NCBI RefSeq assembly: GCF_020520425.1
Contig: NC_079491.1
Span: 8,171,143 to 8,235,142, forward strand
Origin: Spinacia oleracea
Lineage: Eukaryota; Streptophyta; Magnoliopsida; Caryophyllales; Amaranthaceae
DNA: 64,000 nt
Direction of reading: 5' to 3'
Shown: in pieces, positions 33,485 to 44,800 of the stretch
Layout of the letters: every line of letters begins with the position of its first letter
Numbering within the stretch: the stretch's first letter is position 1
Made by a program: the position numbers and the translations under genes
The notes under the pieces: model-generated
The model's input: only the letters and a program-made list of their open reading frames with translations
Database searches by the model: none
What the model was told of the DNA's origin: nothing

Positions 33485-35428
33485 CTACCAATAGTCATTA
33501 CAAGAGCATTTCCCATGTTTAAAGGCGTGGAAACGAGACCGGTCTCTAACAATGATTTCTCGGTAAAAAACAAGAGATATTGCCTTCAAAGCTAAGTGAC
33601 AATCCTCACAAGTCCTGAGGTTTTTCACTACTCTGATTATGGTCCCTGGTTTAGTACTCAGAAATCCAAACGCAATAGCTAACTTCTCGCTGTGCAACGA
33701 AACAGCTCGTTCTTTATCTTCCTCACTCAAGTCAAATGTGACCTGGGTTGTGTTAATGATATACCCTACAAGCTTTGCCTTATCTAAAATTTCATCAAGT
33801 TTTTCTCGAATCTCCAAAATTCTGGGATGTAGTTGATCATCCACACGGAATTCATGTGTAACACCATCTACCTCAATCCAACTGCAACCAAGTTCTGATG
33901 TATTCCTTTTCCCACCACCCATTTGCTTCCTCATTGAAACAACACTATCCCATTTACCCATATAAGCATATAAACTTGACAGCAAAACATGGCCACTTGA
34001 ACCAAGTTGTCGAACATGGTTCAAAATCTGTTCTCCTAGACATAGGTTGCGATGAGTTCTGCATCCACTAAGCAAAGCTCTCCATATAGCAGCATCAGGT
34101 TTTACAGGCATGGTTTTAACAACATCAAACGCTCTCTCCAAATGGCCAGAACGAGCTAGACAATCGACATAACACCCATAATGTTCAATCGTTGGAACAA
34201 TGGCTGAATTTTTTACCATATCATTGAAAATAGAGGTGCCTTCTTCTACTAGCCCTGAATGGCTACAACCATTCAACACTCCGAGCATGGTAATGTCATT
34301 TGGTTTAACACCCTCATCCAACATTTGGTAGAAAACCCTCATAGCATCCTTTCCATGACCATGAATTGACAACCCAGAAATCATGCTGGTGAAATTGTGA
34401 ACATCTCGCTTTGAAATCGTGTTGAAGACTCGGATTGCACGGTCTATCCTCCCACATTTGGCATACATATCAATCAAAGCTGTGCTGATATTTGAAGTCT
34501 CTACAATATTGTTTCTTTCCATGTAATCATGAATCCAATTCCCTTGATCAAAAGCTCCCAAATTAGCACATGCTGATAAAGCACAAACAAGGGAGGCTTC
34601 ATTAGGGTTCATGTTATTACTATCACTCAACATGGCTCGAAAATAATCCAGGGCTTCAATGTACCTTCCATTACTAACAAGACCCGAAATCATAACTACC
34701 CACGATACATCACTGCGAACTGGCATGGCATGAAAAATGTCACAAGCTTTATCAACATCCCCATGTTTTGCATATCCACCAAGGAGGCTAGTCCATGAGA
34801 AAACATCCCTCTTAGACATTTCATCAAACACCTTTTGTGCGTCGCCCAAATTGACGAAAACCGAATAGAATTTTATCAATGAATTACCAACAAACAAAAC
34901 AGGCCCGAATCCAGATTTCATTACCATCCCATGAACAATCTCTCCATACAATGAAGAATCAAGATGCGAACACGAAGTAATTACAAATGTAAATGTATAA
35001 TCATCAGGCAAAACCCTCAAAGATTCGTGATTCGAATTCGACAACATTCGACCCAAATACTTGATGGGTTCTAAACAATTTTGAAATTTGGAATGAGCCC
35101 TTATCATCAAATTCCATAACAAAGTTGGAGGTGGGGAATAAGAAGGGTAGTTATCAAACAAATAAATTGCAGAATTAAGACGATGAGAAGCGAGATAAGA
35201 ATGGATTAGAGAGGAAATCAAATGAGGATTAGAGGAGAAAGATTGGGTAAGAATTTGGGAATGGATTTGCTTCAGGTGTGGAAGAGGAGGGCGTTGCTTT
35301 AGCAGCTGAGAAAATGTGGTAAAATTGGTTGGTTGGAAATTGGCGGGAATTTCAGTTGATAGAGCCAGAGACTGAGTTTTGTGAATTAGGGTTTTGGAGA
35401 GAGAGAATGTAAGGGCAGATATGCGCAT
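33485..35428 (-). CDS. PPR protein, PLS subfamily with E and DYW domains, 647 aa
   Basis: This single uninterrupted exon encodes a pentatricopeptide-repeat protein. The N-terminal 30 residues or so (MRISALTFSLSKTLIHKTQS...) are rich in Ser, Thr and basic residues, as in organelle transit peptides. Repeats follow, for example FVGNSLIKFYSVFVNLGDAQ, DVFSWTSLLGGYAKHGDVDK and STALIDMYAKCGRIDRAIRV. The E region (AAIWRALLSGCRTH..., CSWIEVDGVTHEFRVDDQLH) leads to the DYW deaminase-like domain. Its HSE motif is at 579-581, CEDCH at about 607-611, and the end is GKCSCNDYW. All zinc and catalytic residues of the HxE...CxxC type are present. Such proteins bind organellar RNA and carry out C-to-U editing at specific sites. 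Length and intronless structure are normal. The target RNA and the choice of mitochondrion or plastid cannot be told from the sequence. Confidence 0.95.
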   Translation of the reverse strand: MRISALTFSLSKTLIHKTQSLALSTEIPANFQPTNFTTFSQLLKQRPPLPHLKQIHSQILTQSFSSNPHLISSLIHSYLASHRLNSAIYLFDNYPSYSPPPTLLWNLMIRAHSKFQNCLEPIKYLGRMLSNSNHESLRVLPDDYTFTFVITSCSHLDSSLYGEIVHGMVMKSGFGPVLFVGNSLIKFYSVFVNLGDAQKVFDEMSKRDVFSWTSLLGGYAKHGDVDKACDIFHAMPVRSDVSWVVMISGLVSNGRYIEALDYFRAMLSDSNNMNPNEASLVCALSACANLGAFDQGNWIHDYMERNNIVETSNISTALIDMYAKCGRIDRAIRVFNTISKRDVHNFTSMISGLSIHGHGKDAMRVFYQMLDEGVKPNDITMLGVLNGCSHSGLVEEGTSIFNDMVKNSAIVPTIEHYGCYVDCLARSGHLERAFDVVKTMPVKPDAAIWRALLSGCRTHRNLCLGEQILNHVRQLGSSGHVLLSSLYAYMGKWDSVVSMRKQMGGGKRNTSELGCSWIEVDGVTHEFRVDDQLHPRILEIREKLDEILDKAKLVGYIINTTQVTFDLSEEDKERAVSLHSEKLAIAFGFLSTKPGTIIRVVKNLRTCEDCHLALKAISLVFYREIIVRDRSRFHAFKHGKCSCNDYW

Positions 35429-36269
35429 CTTGAAAATGTTTGAGCATTTGGTAGTTTTCTGTGAAAAGTGATCTTAAAGCTTTCGTTTTCAGCGGGAAAA
35501 AAAGCAGAATATTGTTCAAAGCAGAAAAGTGATCTATTGTTATTTTAATATGAGCCTATGTTCTTTAAATACGTTAAATTGTTCTTTTCGGAGAAAAAAA
35601 ATGTAATTACATAATTAAAATTTCCAAAATCAACGATTTAAACGAAATCGGCGTGTTATTAAATAATTTGGTTCATTAAAATCATCAAAATCATAAAAAC
35701 ACGATTATTAAAAAAACAAAATCATCAAAAAACACGATTATTACAAAACCAAAAATCATCAAAACATACAATTTTTTATTACAAAATTGAAAAATTACCT
35801 CCCAAAATCTGATTATCAACCGTAGAATTCAAACTTGAAGAAGAAAAATAAATTTAATTTGATCTCGAAGCAGAAAAACCAACGAAATTTTGGAATTTTC
35901 ATTACTTTCTCCCTCTAAAAATCATTTTAGAAAATCTAGTTCACACATTTTCTCTCCTTTTTCCAGTTTGAATTCAAAATATAGATCCAGAATAATACAT
36001 ATCGCAATAAGAACACCGAATCAAATAAAAACGGAAAAACATAGCTAAAAGGAACAGAGTCTTTAATGTTCTTTTGTTCAAGGAAATTATTATTTTATTC
36101 AAGGAAATTAATGAACACATTTTGTATATTTTTGTTCAAGGCAATTACTGAAACAATCCTAATTAAATAGGTAGTTTTATCCCCGGTGCACCTAGAGCAC
36201 GGGAAACCTAGAACACAGTACACGGGACACCTAGAACACGATGCACACACCTACACACCATCACATTTG
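35429..36269. other. Upstream region of the PPR gene
   Basis: AT-rich promoter-side DNA with local repetition (aaaatcatcaaaa, acacgattatta) at 35680-35770 and a cctagaacac repeat at 36188-36240. No gene. Confidence 0.45.
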
Positions 36270-36708
36270 TGCTTTGTGATAGAAACACGTGTTTTTATCG
36301 TAAATTATGATCCTTCCTTTTACGAAGTCCATATCACACTGAAGTACCCCATCTCCATCGGCGACGACCTCGAATTCCACCACCTCCACCGACTTTCAGT
36401 GTCACTTAGCTACTCTTCTTCAATTACTCCCACCACCGTAGATTTGGTAGATGTTGCTATTTTCGTGGGTAACAATGCATCCATGTCTGTTTGTGCAACT
36501 GATGCGGGTTGCGAGCGCAACTGCATATACTTTACCGATGATCAAAGTTCAAAGATATTATTATGCCGAAACAAAAGCTGGACTTGGAGGACATGACATT
36601 GGTGTTTTCCGAATGAGTGATAAGACTATCCGGTCGTTAGATGTGGGAAATAACACTCATATGTACTCTTCATATTGTTGTCCCTTGTGGTTTAGTCCCG
36701 CACTTTAA
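36270..36708 (+). pseudogene. DUF295 family protein fragment, frameshifted
   Basis: The frame reads TRVFIVNYDPSFYEVHITLK, then VDLVDVAIFVGNNASMSVCA and ERNCIYFTDDQ. After a shift near 36550 the next frame continues YYYAETKAGLGGHDIGVFRM and SDKTIRSLDVGN, ending WFSPAL and TAA at 36706-36708. The FVGNN, NCIYFTDD and GVF blocks in this order are typical of plant DUF295 (F-box-associated beta-propeller, KIB-type) proteins, where the C-terminus usually ends PxWFxP. The N-terminal F-box and most of the propeller are missing. One frameshift in the remaining part makes it a likely pseudogene. A SINE lies 18 bp downstream. Confidence 0.7.
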
Positions 36709-36725
36709 CACTTAGGTCATTGACA

Positions 36726-36921
36726 CTTTTTTTTTTTTGGTTCTACTACGAGGAGTTCCCACCGCATTAGGCGAGTGGACTAATCTCCCGCGGGAGTTTG
36801 TATGGGTACCTCGATGGGTAGCATCCCTCCCAGTTGAGATTTTTTTCATTCCCAAGGCTCGAACCCGAGACCTTGGTTAAGGAGAAAGAGACCCTTAACC
36901 ACTCATGCCAACCTCAATTGG
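36726..36921 (-). mobile_element. tRNA-derived SINE, family 1, copy 1 (196 bp)
   Basis: On the minus strand it starts ccaattgaggttggcatgag (A box TGGCATGAGTGG), carries B box GGTTCGAGCC, and ends gtagaaccaaaaaaaaaa. It is flanked by a perfect 14-bp duplication, ttaggtcattgaca (36712-36725 and 36922-36935). The copy at 44591 has the same length. A non-autonomous element presumably mobilised by a LINE. Confidence 0.92.
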
Positions 36922-36935
36922 TTAGGTCATTGACA

Positions 36936-38400
36936 ATTTGACTCTGAAAGAAGGCAAACTGGAAAGAGATGAAGAAAAGGAGCTGCTTCTCGAGCATGAT
37001 TGATTTCTCAAGTATATTGTAAATTTTCGGATTCAGTGCTGTGCTAGTGAGCAGTGATCCAATCCACTAACAGGCTAACAGCATTCCTGACTTTGGTAAA
37101 ATTTGTTTATATATATAAACAGGTCTCAGAATATGCTCATTTCTTCAGCGATAGTGAGTAGTGATTATCCAATTCTGACAACAACAACAACAAAAAAAGA
37201 GGAAACATAACTGCATTAAAAACCAGTACTAGAAATGAACACATAAACATAATGAAAGCATTGTCTTAATAAAATGATTTTATATCATAATAAAGTATTT
37301 CTATTTCAACTCAACAAATTCTCAGTCATGACTACATAAAATCAGTAGAAGATAACTACATAAAAAATCAGTAGAAGATAACCAGAAAACACAACATAGA
37401 CAACAGATGCAAAAAGGCAGGAACATAAATCACATCACAAACTTAGCAGCAGCTGCAGGTGAGATATTACAGATATACACTGAGAAAGAAGCACAACAAT
37501 CAAGTGCATGCTGTACAGCTTAATGCGAGGCTTTGCAATGCCAGTCACAAACATAAGATCACATTGAAGCATTAATCTGATTTACAAAATTCTCCCAACT
37601 CCTTCAAAGAGTATAACACACAGGGACATATAATTAATTTGCATCAGAAATTTCTTAATTTCTCAAGTATATGAGTTTTGTACAACAGCTGTTTTTCTTC
37701 CCAATTCAGTAGTAGGAATTATCAATCGGAAAAAGTGAACAACAGCTCAAAGTGTAAAATAAACTCTCTAATATGCTCTATCTGTAGTGCTTATCCTCTA
37801 ACAAACTACATATCTTATTTTTTTCAAGTTACTAACAAATTAACTATATTCTACTACCTAAGTGTCCCTTCCCCTGGATATTGATGCTTAGCAGGTTTCT
37901 AGCATCCTCCCAATCACCATAAAAACTAGATTTTCATATACATATATATATGTATATAGTTCTATATGAAGTGAATTCCTTACCTATATTTCCTCCAAAT
38001 ATGTGCTTAAAAGACAAGTTTGGTAGGCCAAGGTAGCAAGCTGTTTCTGCTGAAAAACATACAAAATTATAATTGCCATTTCCTTCTTAATTCCTGGGAG
38101 CCAATCTATACCAACTCTGAAGCCACCAATCTTGTCAGTTTTGCAGAATTACTTGGAGTGGCCCATGTTCCTCTAACATCAGTAGAGACCTAACTTGATG
38201 GTTTTTCATTACGTATCTTGCCAGCCTTGTTATCTGTAAGGTGGTGTGCCGGTTTGGGTGTCCGCTGTTTCTTGCTAAAGCTGAACATTTATCCTGTCAA
38301 GTACCGAAAGTAAGATTGAAGATACCTGTTAATATAACGTACAGCATAACCACATTCTTGATCAACCGTAAAATGCATGTTCCCATTATGTTTTACCACT
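36936..38400. other. 3' flank of the CNL gene
   Basis: No ORF with protein character. It probably includes the 3' UTR of the CNL gene, which ends at 38401. No bounded transposon recognised. Confidence 0.5.
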
Positions 38401-41400
38401 TTATACATGGATATAAGCATTAAGTGAAGAATAACTAGTTACTGATGCAGTCATGCAGAGGATGCAATTATTGAGAGATTTTTCTGATAAAACAACAATT
38501 AAAAATGCTTTAATACCTTTTGTCAAAAGAACATCAAAAATATCCACAGATATGCTCAACTTAGGACACTGAAATGGTGTGATGCGGAATCCAAGAAATC
38601 TGGTGGCTCGCAGCATATCATTTCTGGGCGGCAAGCATGTAAGGCTTTCCATGTGCTGAAGATCTACTATTTCTAAACATGTGAGGCTCCCCAGCCAACT
38701 TGGCAGAACTTTCAAGGTATCAAAATGTCCAATACCAAGTGTTTGTAGCTGAGTAAATTGTTCAACTTGTGTAGGTAGATTTCCTAGTTTAGACCAACCT
38801 ATCAAGCATAGTTTCTGAAGGGATTTGGTTACCAGACAAGAATCACTGATGTTCGGGAATGGAAAAAAATCAAGCTCTCGACAAAATGGACCAAGCTTTA
38901 GTTCTGTGAGATTACAAAGGTTAGCTAATCCAAGGGGAAGACAACTTACCCTTGCACAGTTATGTATTTCCAACTTGCGCAGATTAGTCAATGGCTCCAA
39001 GTTTGGTAAATCTTCAAGATTAGGACATCTACCTATCTGCAATGTTTCAAGAGAGTTCATGGTACCCAAATCAGGAAAAGATGTTAGATTATCACAACCC
39101 CATACAACCAAAACCTTGAGCAAGGGGAAAACAAAGGAGTCAGGCAACTGCTTGAGATTACGGCAGTAATAAAACTTCATTTCTACTAAATTGCAAAGTT
39201 GTGACACTCTTGAGGGTCTCATCATCATCAACCATGATGGTAATACCTTTCCATTGTAATACCAGATGTTAAGGATCTTTAGATCCTTGTGAGGAAGAAG
39301 CTCTTCAAGCACCTCTTCAGAGTTTGAGAGGCTAGTAGTAGCATTGTATGACCATGTTAGGTCCAAGTGGTGAATATTGGGTTTGGTTTTCAAGCTTGCC
39401 CTTCTTGCTTCTTCCTTACTTGAAATATGTTCAAGATACCGAATTGCTAAGCTACCTCTGATGTTATTTAATAGGCTTATATCGCTGATTCTCCCACCCC
39501 ACTTTCGATACTGGTTAATTCTTTCCAATTGTATACATAAGGAAAACCCCATACAAGAATACTTATTGGTGCAAATATATCTTAAATTGACAAGTTTTCT
39601 CAGCTCTTTGGGAAGTGTAGGGAATGTAGAAAAGTATGGAATTCTGAAACATAAATGTTTCAAGGTCTGTAAATTATAGAGCTCACCGATTGCAGAAGGT
39701 AACTTCATAATGTCATTTTCAGAGATATCTAGGTACCTTAAATGCTTGAGACTCCCAATTGAATCAGGTAATACAAATAGACCAGCATTCACTAGGCTTA
39801 ACACTCGCAGGCACTTTGCATGCATTAGTAGAGTGTTGGGATTTCCAATGTGCAGAGATTCAGATAAAACTGTGCGTACCTTCTTCTTCAGTTTTTGTGT
39901 AAGACCCTTTTCAGTCAGCAAAGAAAGATGTCGAACATCAGATGAAATCTTGGTCATGTTAACATTTTCTGAAACTGTCAAGAACTCTTGTCTAGAAACA
40001 ACCTTTGCAAGAGAACGAACAACATCATGCATCTTACACCTATCTACGCCACCATGCTTATCGAATTCCATATCCTGGAAAAAGGAGTTATTCAACAAAA
40101 CGTTGAAGTATTCATTGCCAATGCGCTCCATTTTATCATATGGCTGCAAGAAGCCATGGGCCATCCAAAGTTGAATCAAGTTTTCCCTTCTGATAACAGC
40201 ATCCTCTGGGAAAACAGCACAATATGCAAAACAGCTTTTTACAGCTGCAGATGGTAAATAATTGAAGCTCAACCTCAAAGAAGGCAAGATTCCATTCTTA
40301 TCTTCCAACTTCCACAACTCACTTTCTTCAATCTGTTTCCACTCTTCTGAACACCTATGCCTTAACAGATCACCAAGCACGTTTATTGCCAAAGGGACGC
40401 CCCCACACTTCGTGACCATCCTTTCTGCTCTAGTCACGTCAATGATACGGTGTACTCTTCGCTGGAACAAGGACCAACTGTCTGTGTAAGTTAGGCCCTT
40501 CAGTTGATGAATATGAGGTCCGTGCCAGGTTGTCAGAGTTTGGATCTCGTTATGTATTTCCATGGTTGCTAAAACCTGAGAACTACGCGAGGTAGCCAAA
40601 ACCATTGTCCCTTTAGACCCACCAATATCCTGCAATATGCTACAGAAGGACTCCCATACACTTGATATTGTATCCCAAACATCATCCAACACCAGTAAAT
40701 ATCTTTTCCCTCTCAAGTTCTTTTGAAGCTCTGTGATTGTTGCTTGGTAACTTGATCTGTTACATGATTGTTCATCAACAAGTTCAACCATCTTTTCTAA
40801 AATCCCCTTCACTTCAAAATCATGGGATACACATACCCAGATTCTCTTCTCAAAATGCTTTGTAACTTCATTTCTCTCACACACTCGCTTAGATAAAGCT
40901 GTCTTTCCAAGGCCTGTCAAAATTTCATAGGATGGTCACTAGATATTTTAATGGTATAAACTACTCACAGCAGAGGAATCTGGATAGTGTGATGCTTTTA
41001 CATAAACATGTAAAATACCAAATAAGTAGATTGTCTTCTTTCTTTTCGATGTCTTAAATAATAACCAACTGCCAAGACAAAGGTCTCTTTCAAAATTGTG
41101 AATCTTTTACTTCCTTCTATCACTTGATCAAATATGACCACAAAATTGAAAACCAAACCACCACAATAAAGGGCACTAAAGTATTTCTAATGAAGTTGTA
41201 AACGGGCACAAGAAGCAACCAATTTTAGTAAAGCTCGATTTTGCAGAGTGTATGAGTATGATAGAAGGAAAACTGGAGATTTCTGGATCGTTGTCTCGGA
41301 GCCATGGGATTTGAAGATAGTGAATACTTGAAACATCTATAGTGCCAGTACAAGTTCATGATCCTGAGGTTATCTGTAGCCAACTACACCACAGGATATG

Positions 41401-43208
41401 GATTTTGACAAGGATATCCCTCTCTCACTTCTATCATTCTGATTTCTGCAGTTTCTACTTGATGAGAAGGTTGAACAGTATTGGATAAAGGGTGAAGGGA
41501 CAAAATCATAGCTGGTAGACCACAGAATTAAGTTCACCATCTTCGCCTTGCAGCATGTTAATGACACTATTAACACCGACTGTTCCATTTGCTACGTTTT
41601 GGATGACCTCAAAGGTTGACTAAAGAAGTACTTGAAAGTCCATGAAGTTTTAATATAACTCATGGGGTGAGTCCAACAAGAAACACCTGTTGGACGTATT
41701 CCTTAAGAGGATCAAGGATAGACTAGCATCATGAAAAGCCGAAGTGGTCTCAACTATCAAGAGCAGGAAGGCTTAACTTGGATACTTCCTTTCCTACTGA
41801 CAGCTAATCAAAACCTAATATGGCTTCAGTAAGATGGGTTTAAATAGCCAACTTCTTCACTGTATTATTTGGGACCTTACTACACTTCATAACGTGGTAA
41901 AGAAAGTGATCAACATACTGTCTGCAGAGGAATTTTTTCTGAACAAGGTATGAAAAAAGAAGATGGCTAACCTTTGATAAAATTCAAACAGATAGCAATT
42001 CAAAAGCCTGCTTATTTGATCTGCAGACAGATGGGAAGAAAGAATCACGGAGATTACTCATAAAGGAAGCAGCTTGACTGTTGGAAACCAGCAGAAAACA
42101 ACATTTTGGATGGGCATTCAAATTGGGTAATGGTTATTGAATTCCAAGTAAGGGAGTAGTTTTGAAGACTCTTCTTCTGATTGCTTTCACAAAACACTAC
42201 CCTGTATGGGCAGAAACATAATATCAGCAACTTCTTTTCCTCCCAGAAGCCTGATCAAAGATGTTGGTCACTAAAAGACTTTTGAATGTCATAGGCAATT
42301 GGAATTTGGAAGTGAATATAACACTAGGATGTATTCTCCGATAAAGTTTTCATTGGGTAGTCGTTGAGCATGCATCCGAATTCTGAAGTCTGACAAACAA
42401 AGATATTGCTACCCCCCACCATACTTCAATGTAGTATCAAAACATTCAGAATACAGCATGTTATATAATATTTTTCAAGTTTCTACAGTAAGGAGTTACA
42501 CTAAGTTATCAGAACAACTAAGATGCAGCAAATGTAAATGATGATGAAGTGAAAGCAGTGAAAAACACCCTACCTACCTGCCATTCCCACGATGCCAACA
42601 ACGCTTAGATCTCTGTCAGAATTCCCAGGGTGACACAATAACTTAATGATATTAGCTTCGTCTTGATCGCGCCCAATAAGTCCTCGACTAGCAACTAATT
42701 CCCTCTGTACCTGAAGCTGCACATCTTCCAATACAGGCACACTTCTGCTGGAACCTGCTGCTATGTCAACAGGTTTGATTCCAAGCACTTGAGCATCTTT
42801 AAAAACATCTTCTATTGAACCCATCAGCTTCCTTACCCTATGACCCATTTGAAAGCTAAACACAATCGGATTACTACCAACAGTGAAGAAAAACTGGAGC
42901 TTTTTCTTAAACTGGGACTGATTTCGAAACTTCAGTTTTTGCTTCAGAGCTTCATATGCAACCTCATCAATAAAATCATCAGCTTCATAGGCCACATTTT
43001 TCACTTTGCTTAGCCAATCATCAACTAAAGGATTGTTAAATCTTATACCAGCAGAACCACATAAGAGCATATGAATTCTTTTCAACTTTTTCTCCAGCTC
43101 TTTCTGATCATTTTTAAAGCTCCAGGGAAGTTTGACCTCTTCTGCCGTCCGGGACAACACTGTTGTTAGTATTGCCATAGCTGCTTCAGTGATAAAACCT
43201 TCAGCCAT
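38401..43208 (-). CDS. CC-NB-ARC-LRR (CNL, RGA2-like) resistance protein, two exons, 1047 aa
   Basis: Exon 1 is 43208-42578 and exon 2 is 40913-38401. The 1664-bp GT-AG intron is phase 1. Joining them restores the P-loop, since exon 1 ends GIVGMAG and exon 2 begins LGKTALSKRV. The coiled-coil part has an EDVID-like YEADDFIDEV at 74-83. The NB-ARC motifs are in order: P-loop GMAGLGKT 208-215, RNBS-A RIWVCVS, kinase-2 LVLDDVW at about 284-290, RNBS-B TMVLATSRSS at about 313, GGVPLA at about 381, RNBS-D CFAYCAVFP at about 438 and MHD 505-507. The Trp after LDDV is typical of CNLs. LRRs run from about residue 575 (LRVLSLVNAGLFVLPDSIGS...) to CPKLSIS. The last ~50 residues (KGIKAFLIVV...) are not LRR-like and may be intron read-through or a divergent tail. 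Such proteins sense pathogen effectors in the cytosol and trigger immunity by ATP-driven oligomerisation. All key motifs are intact. Confidence 0.93.
40914..42577 (-). other. 1.66-kb intron of the CNL gene
   Basis: Donor GTAGGTAGG and acceptor TTTTGACAG are visible on the minus strand. On the plus strand around 41690-41800 the translation has a faint LINE reverse-transcriptase look (RIKDRLAS, KAEVVSTIKSRKA), but it is interrupted and could be chance. No complete element or ORF. Confidence 0.6.
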
Positions 43209-43303
43209 GATTCTGTTTGAGTATTTGAGAAGATGGAAGCAAACGTGTGAATGAAAGCCAATCTGAGTTGCTAATTTGTTGTTATTTGACTTATATAATG
43301 ATA

Positions 43304-43563
43304 CTCCCTCTGTCCCTTAATACTCGCACCGTTTTGACTGGACACGCTTATCAATACACAACTTTGACCACCAATAACTTTAACTACATATTATAAAAAC
43401 TTCTAAAAATATTAATATTTTGAAAATATATATTAAGATGAAGCCAACAATATATTATATACTAACATTTATTTTCATATACTAGAAATAAAATAGAGTC
43501 AAAGTGAATTATGTGAATAGTGCAAAAAGTCAAAACAGTGCTAGTGTTAAGGGATAGAGGGAG
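43304..43563 (-). mobile_element. Stowaway-like MITE, family A copy 4 (260 bp), in the CNL promoter
   Basis: It begins ctccctctgtcccttaatac and ends gttaagggatagagggag, with TA flanks. The interior is the reverse complement of the copies at 10396, 13095 and 27260. It ends 96 bp upstream of the CNL start codon (43208), so the CNL transcript start or core promoter must lie in or next to it. Confidence 0.9.
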
Positions 43564-43966
43564 TAATTGAAAATTCTGTCACATTGTCCCTTTCTTTGAC
43601 TTTCAATTTTTTTAGAGTTGACTTGCATTGAGCACATAACAATACATCCCGGCCAGGCATTTCGTCGAACAGGTTGTAGGCATAACCCAATTCTGAGGAA
43701 CACATATAATCCGACTACACCATGTGCCGGAAAATTTATGATGGACCAAGAATTGATTGCAAGCCTGAAACTATTAACGTATTATAGGCTGATAAATATA
43801 TGCAAGATTAGGTATGAGGAAAGGATCGAAGTTGGAAATAGAAATGCGGAGTAATTGGTTGATAGTTCTTGATACTTCAGAGAAAATGGCTGGAAGTCAA
43901 GTTGATAGGAATAATATGGGTGTGTGAGTTTAGAGAATAAGTGATTAAAATTTGGAAGCCAAGTTT

Positions 43967-44024
43967 ATTTATTAAGGGAGATATTATGGATTTGACTAAA
44001 TTAATAATGGTTTGTGTCCATTTG
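43967..44024 (+). repeat. 58-bp direct repeat, left copy (right copy 59601-59658)
   Basis: The sequence from atttattaagggagata through ggatttgactaaattaata to gtgtccatttg is present twice in the same orientation, 15.6 kb apart, with one mismatch. Sequence on either side diverges at once. The origin is unknown. Confidence 0.8.
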
Positions 44025-44576
44025 AACATGCTCAATCTTTATTGAACAAATTTGTATGTTGTTTACACGATTTTTTCATGATGAGGTTTGACAAAATTTA
44101 CCAAATACCTCATGTTAGTCAATTATCTGAATTTCATGAAAAGACAGTCTCAACTAAACTTTATCATGACTTTTGTACAAGACGTGAAACTACGATGAGT
44201 GATATAACTCCGCTTAAGGAGAACTGGAAAACAAAGGTAAAATTATACGTCAAACTGAAATTAAGATTATAGGCCAACTATTCATACCTACAAAATTAAT
44301 TTCTTTAGTTAAAGAATGTGGACATGATGAACTGTCATTACATGGTTGTAACTGTCATTATGACTTAAAAGCAAGTATTATATACGTTGGCATAAAGAAA
44401 ATAATAAAATTAACAACTTAATTGCTAAAGATTGTCGTATATGGGGTACATTATTTTAATCAATTGATTTAATAAGGTCATAATATCCCGATTATTCTAC
44501 TAATTACTGTATGTACATAATTAATTTAGAAATATTATATCCCACTAATTATTATGACCCTATGAATTATACATTA
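44025..44576. other. AT-rich interval before the SINE
   Basis: A + frame from 44012 to 44272 (MCPFEHAQSLLNKFVCCLHD...) has no family I recognise and no supporting context. Nothing else seen. Confidence 0.4.
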
Positions 44577-44590
44577 AAATACAAGTATTT

Positions 44591-44786
44591 TTTTTTTTTT
44601 TTGGTTCTACTACGAGGAGTTTCCACCGCCTTCGGCGAGTGGACTAATCTTCCGCGGAAGTTTGCATGGGTACCTCGATGGGCAGCATCCCTCCCAGTTG
44701 AGATTTTTTCCATTCCCAAGGCTCGAACCCGAGACCTTGGTTAAGGAGCAAGAGGCCCTTAACCACTCATGCCAACCTCAATTGGT
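44591..44786 (-). mobile_element. tRNA-derived SINE, family 1, copy 2 (196 bp)
   Basis: It has the same sequence layout and exactly the same length as the copy at 36726: ccaattgaggttggcatgag start, GGTTCGAGCC B box, gtagaaccaaaaaa end. The perfect 14-bp duplication aaatacaagtattt lies at 44577-44590 and 44787-44800. Confidence 0.92.
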
Positions 44787-44800
44787 AAATACAAGTATTT

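Noticed and set aside
41360..42350. LINE or other transposon inside the CNL intron
   Set aside because: Faint RT-like phrases only; no conserved motif, tail or duplication, so not called as an element.
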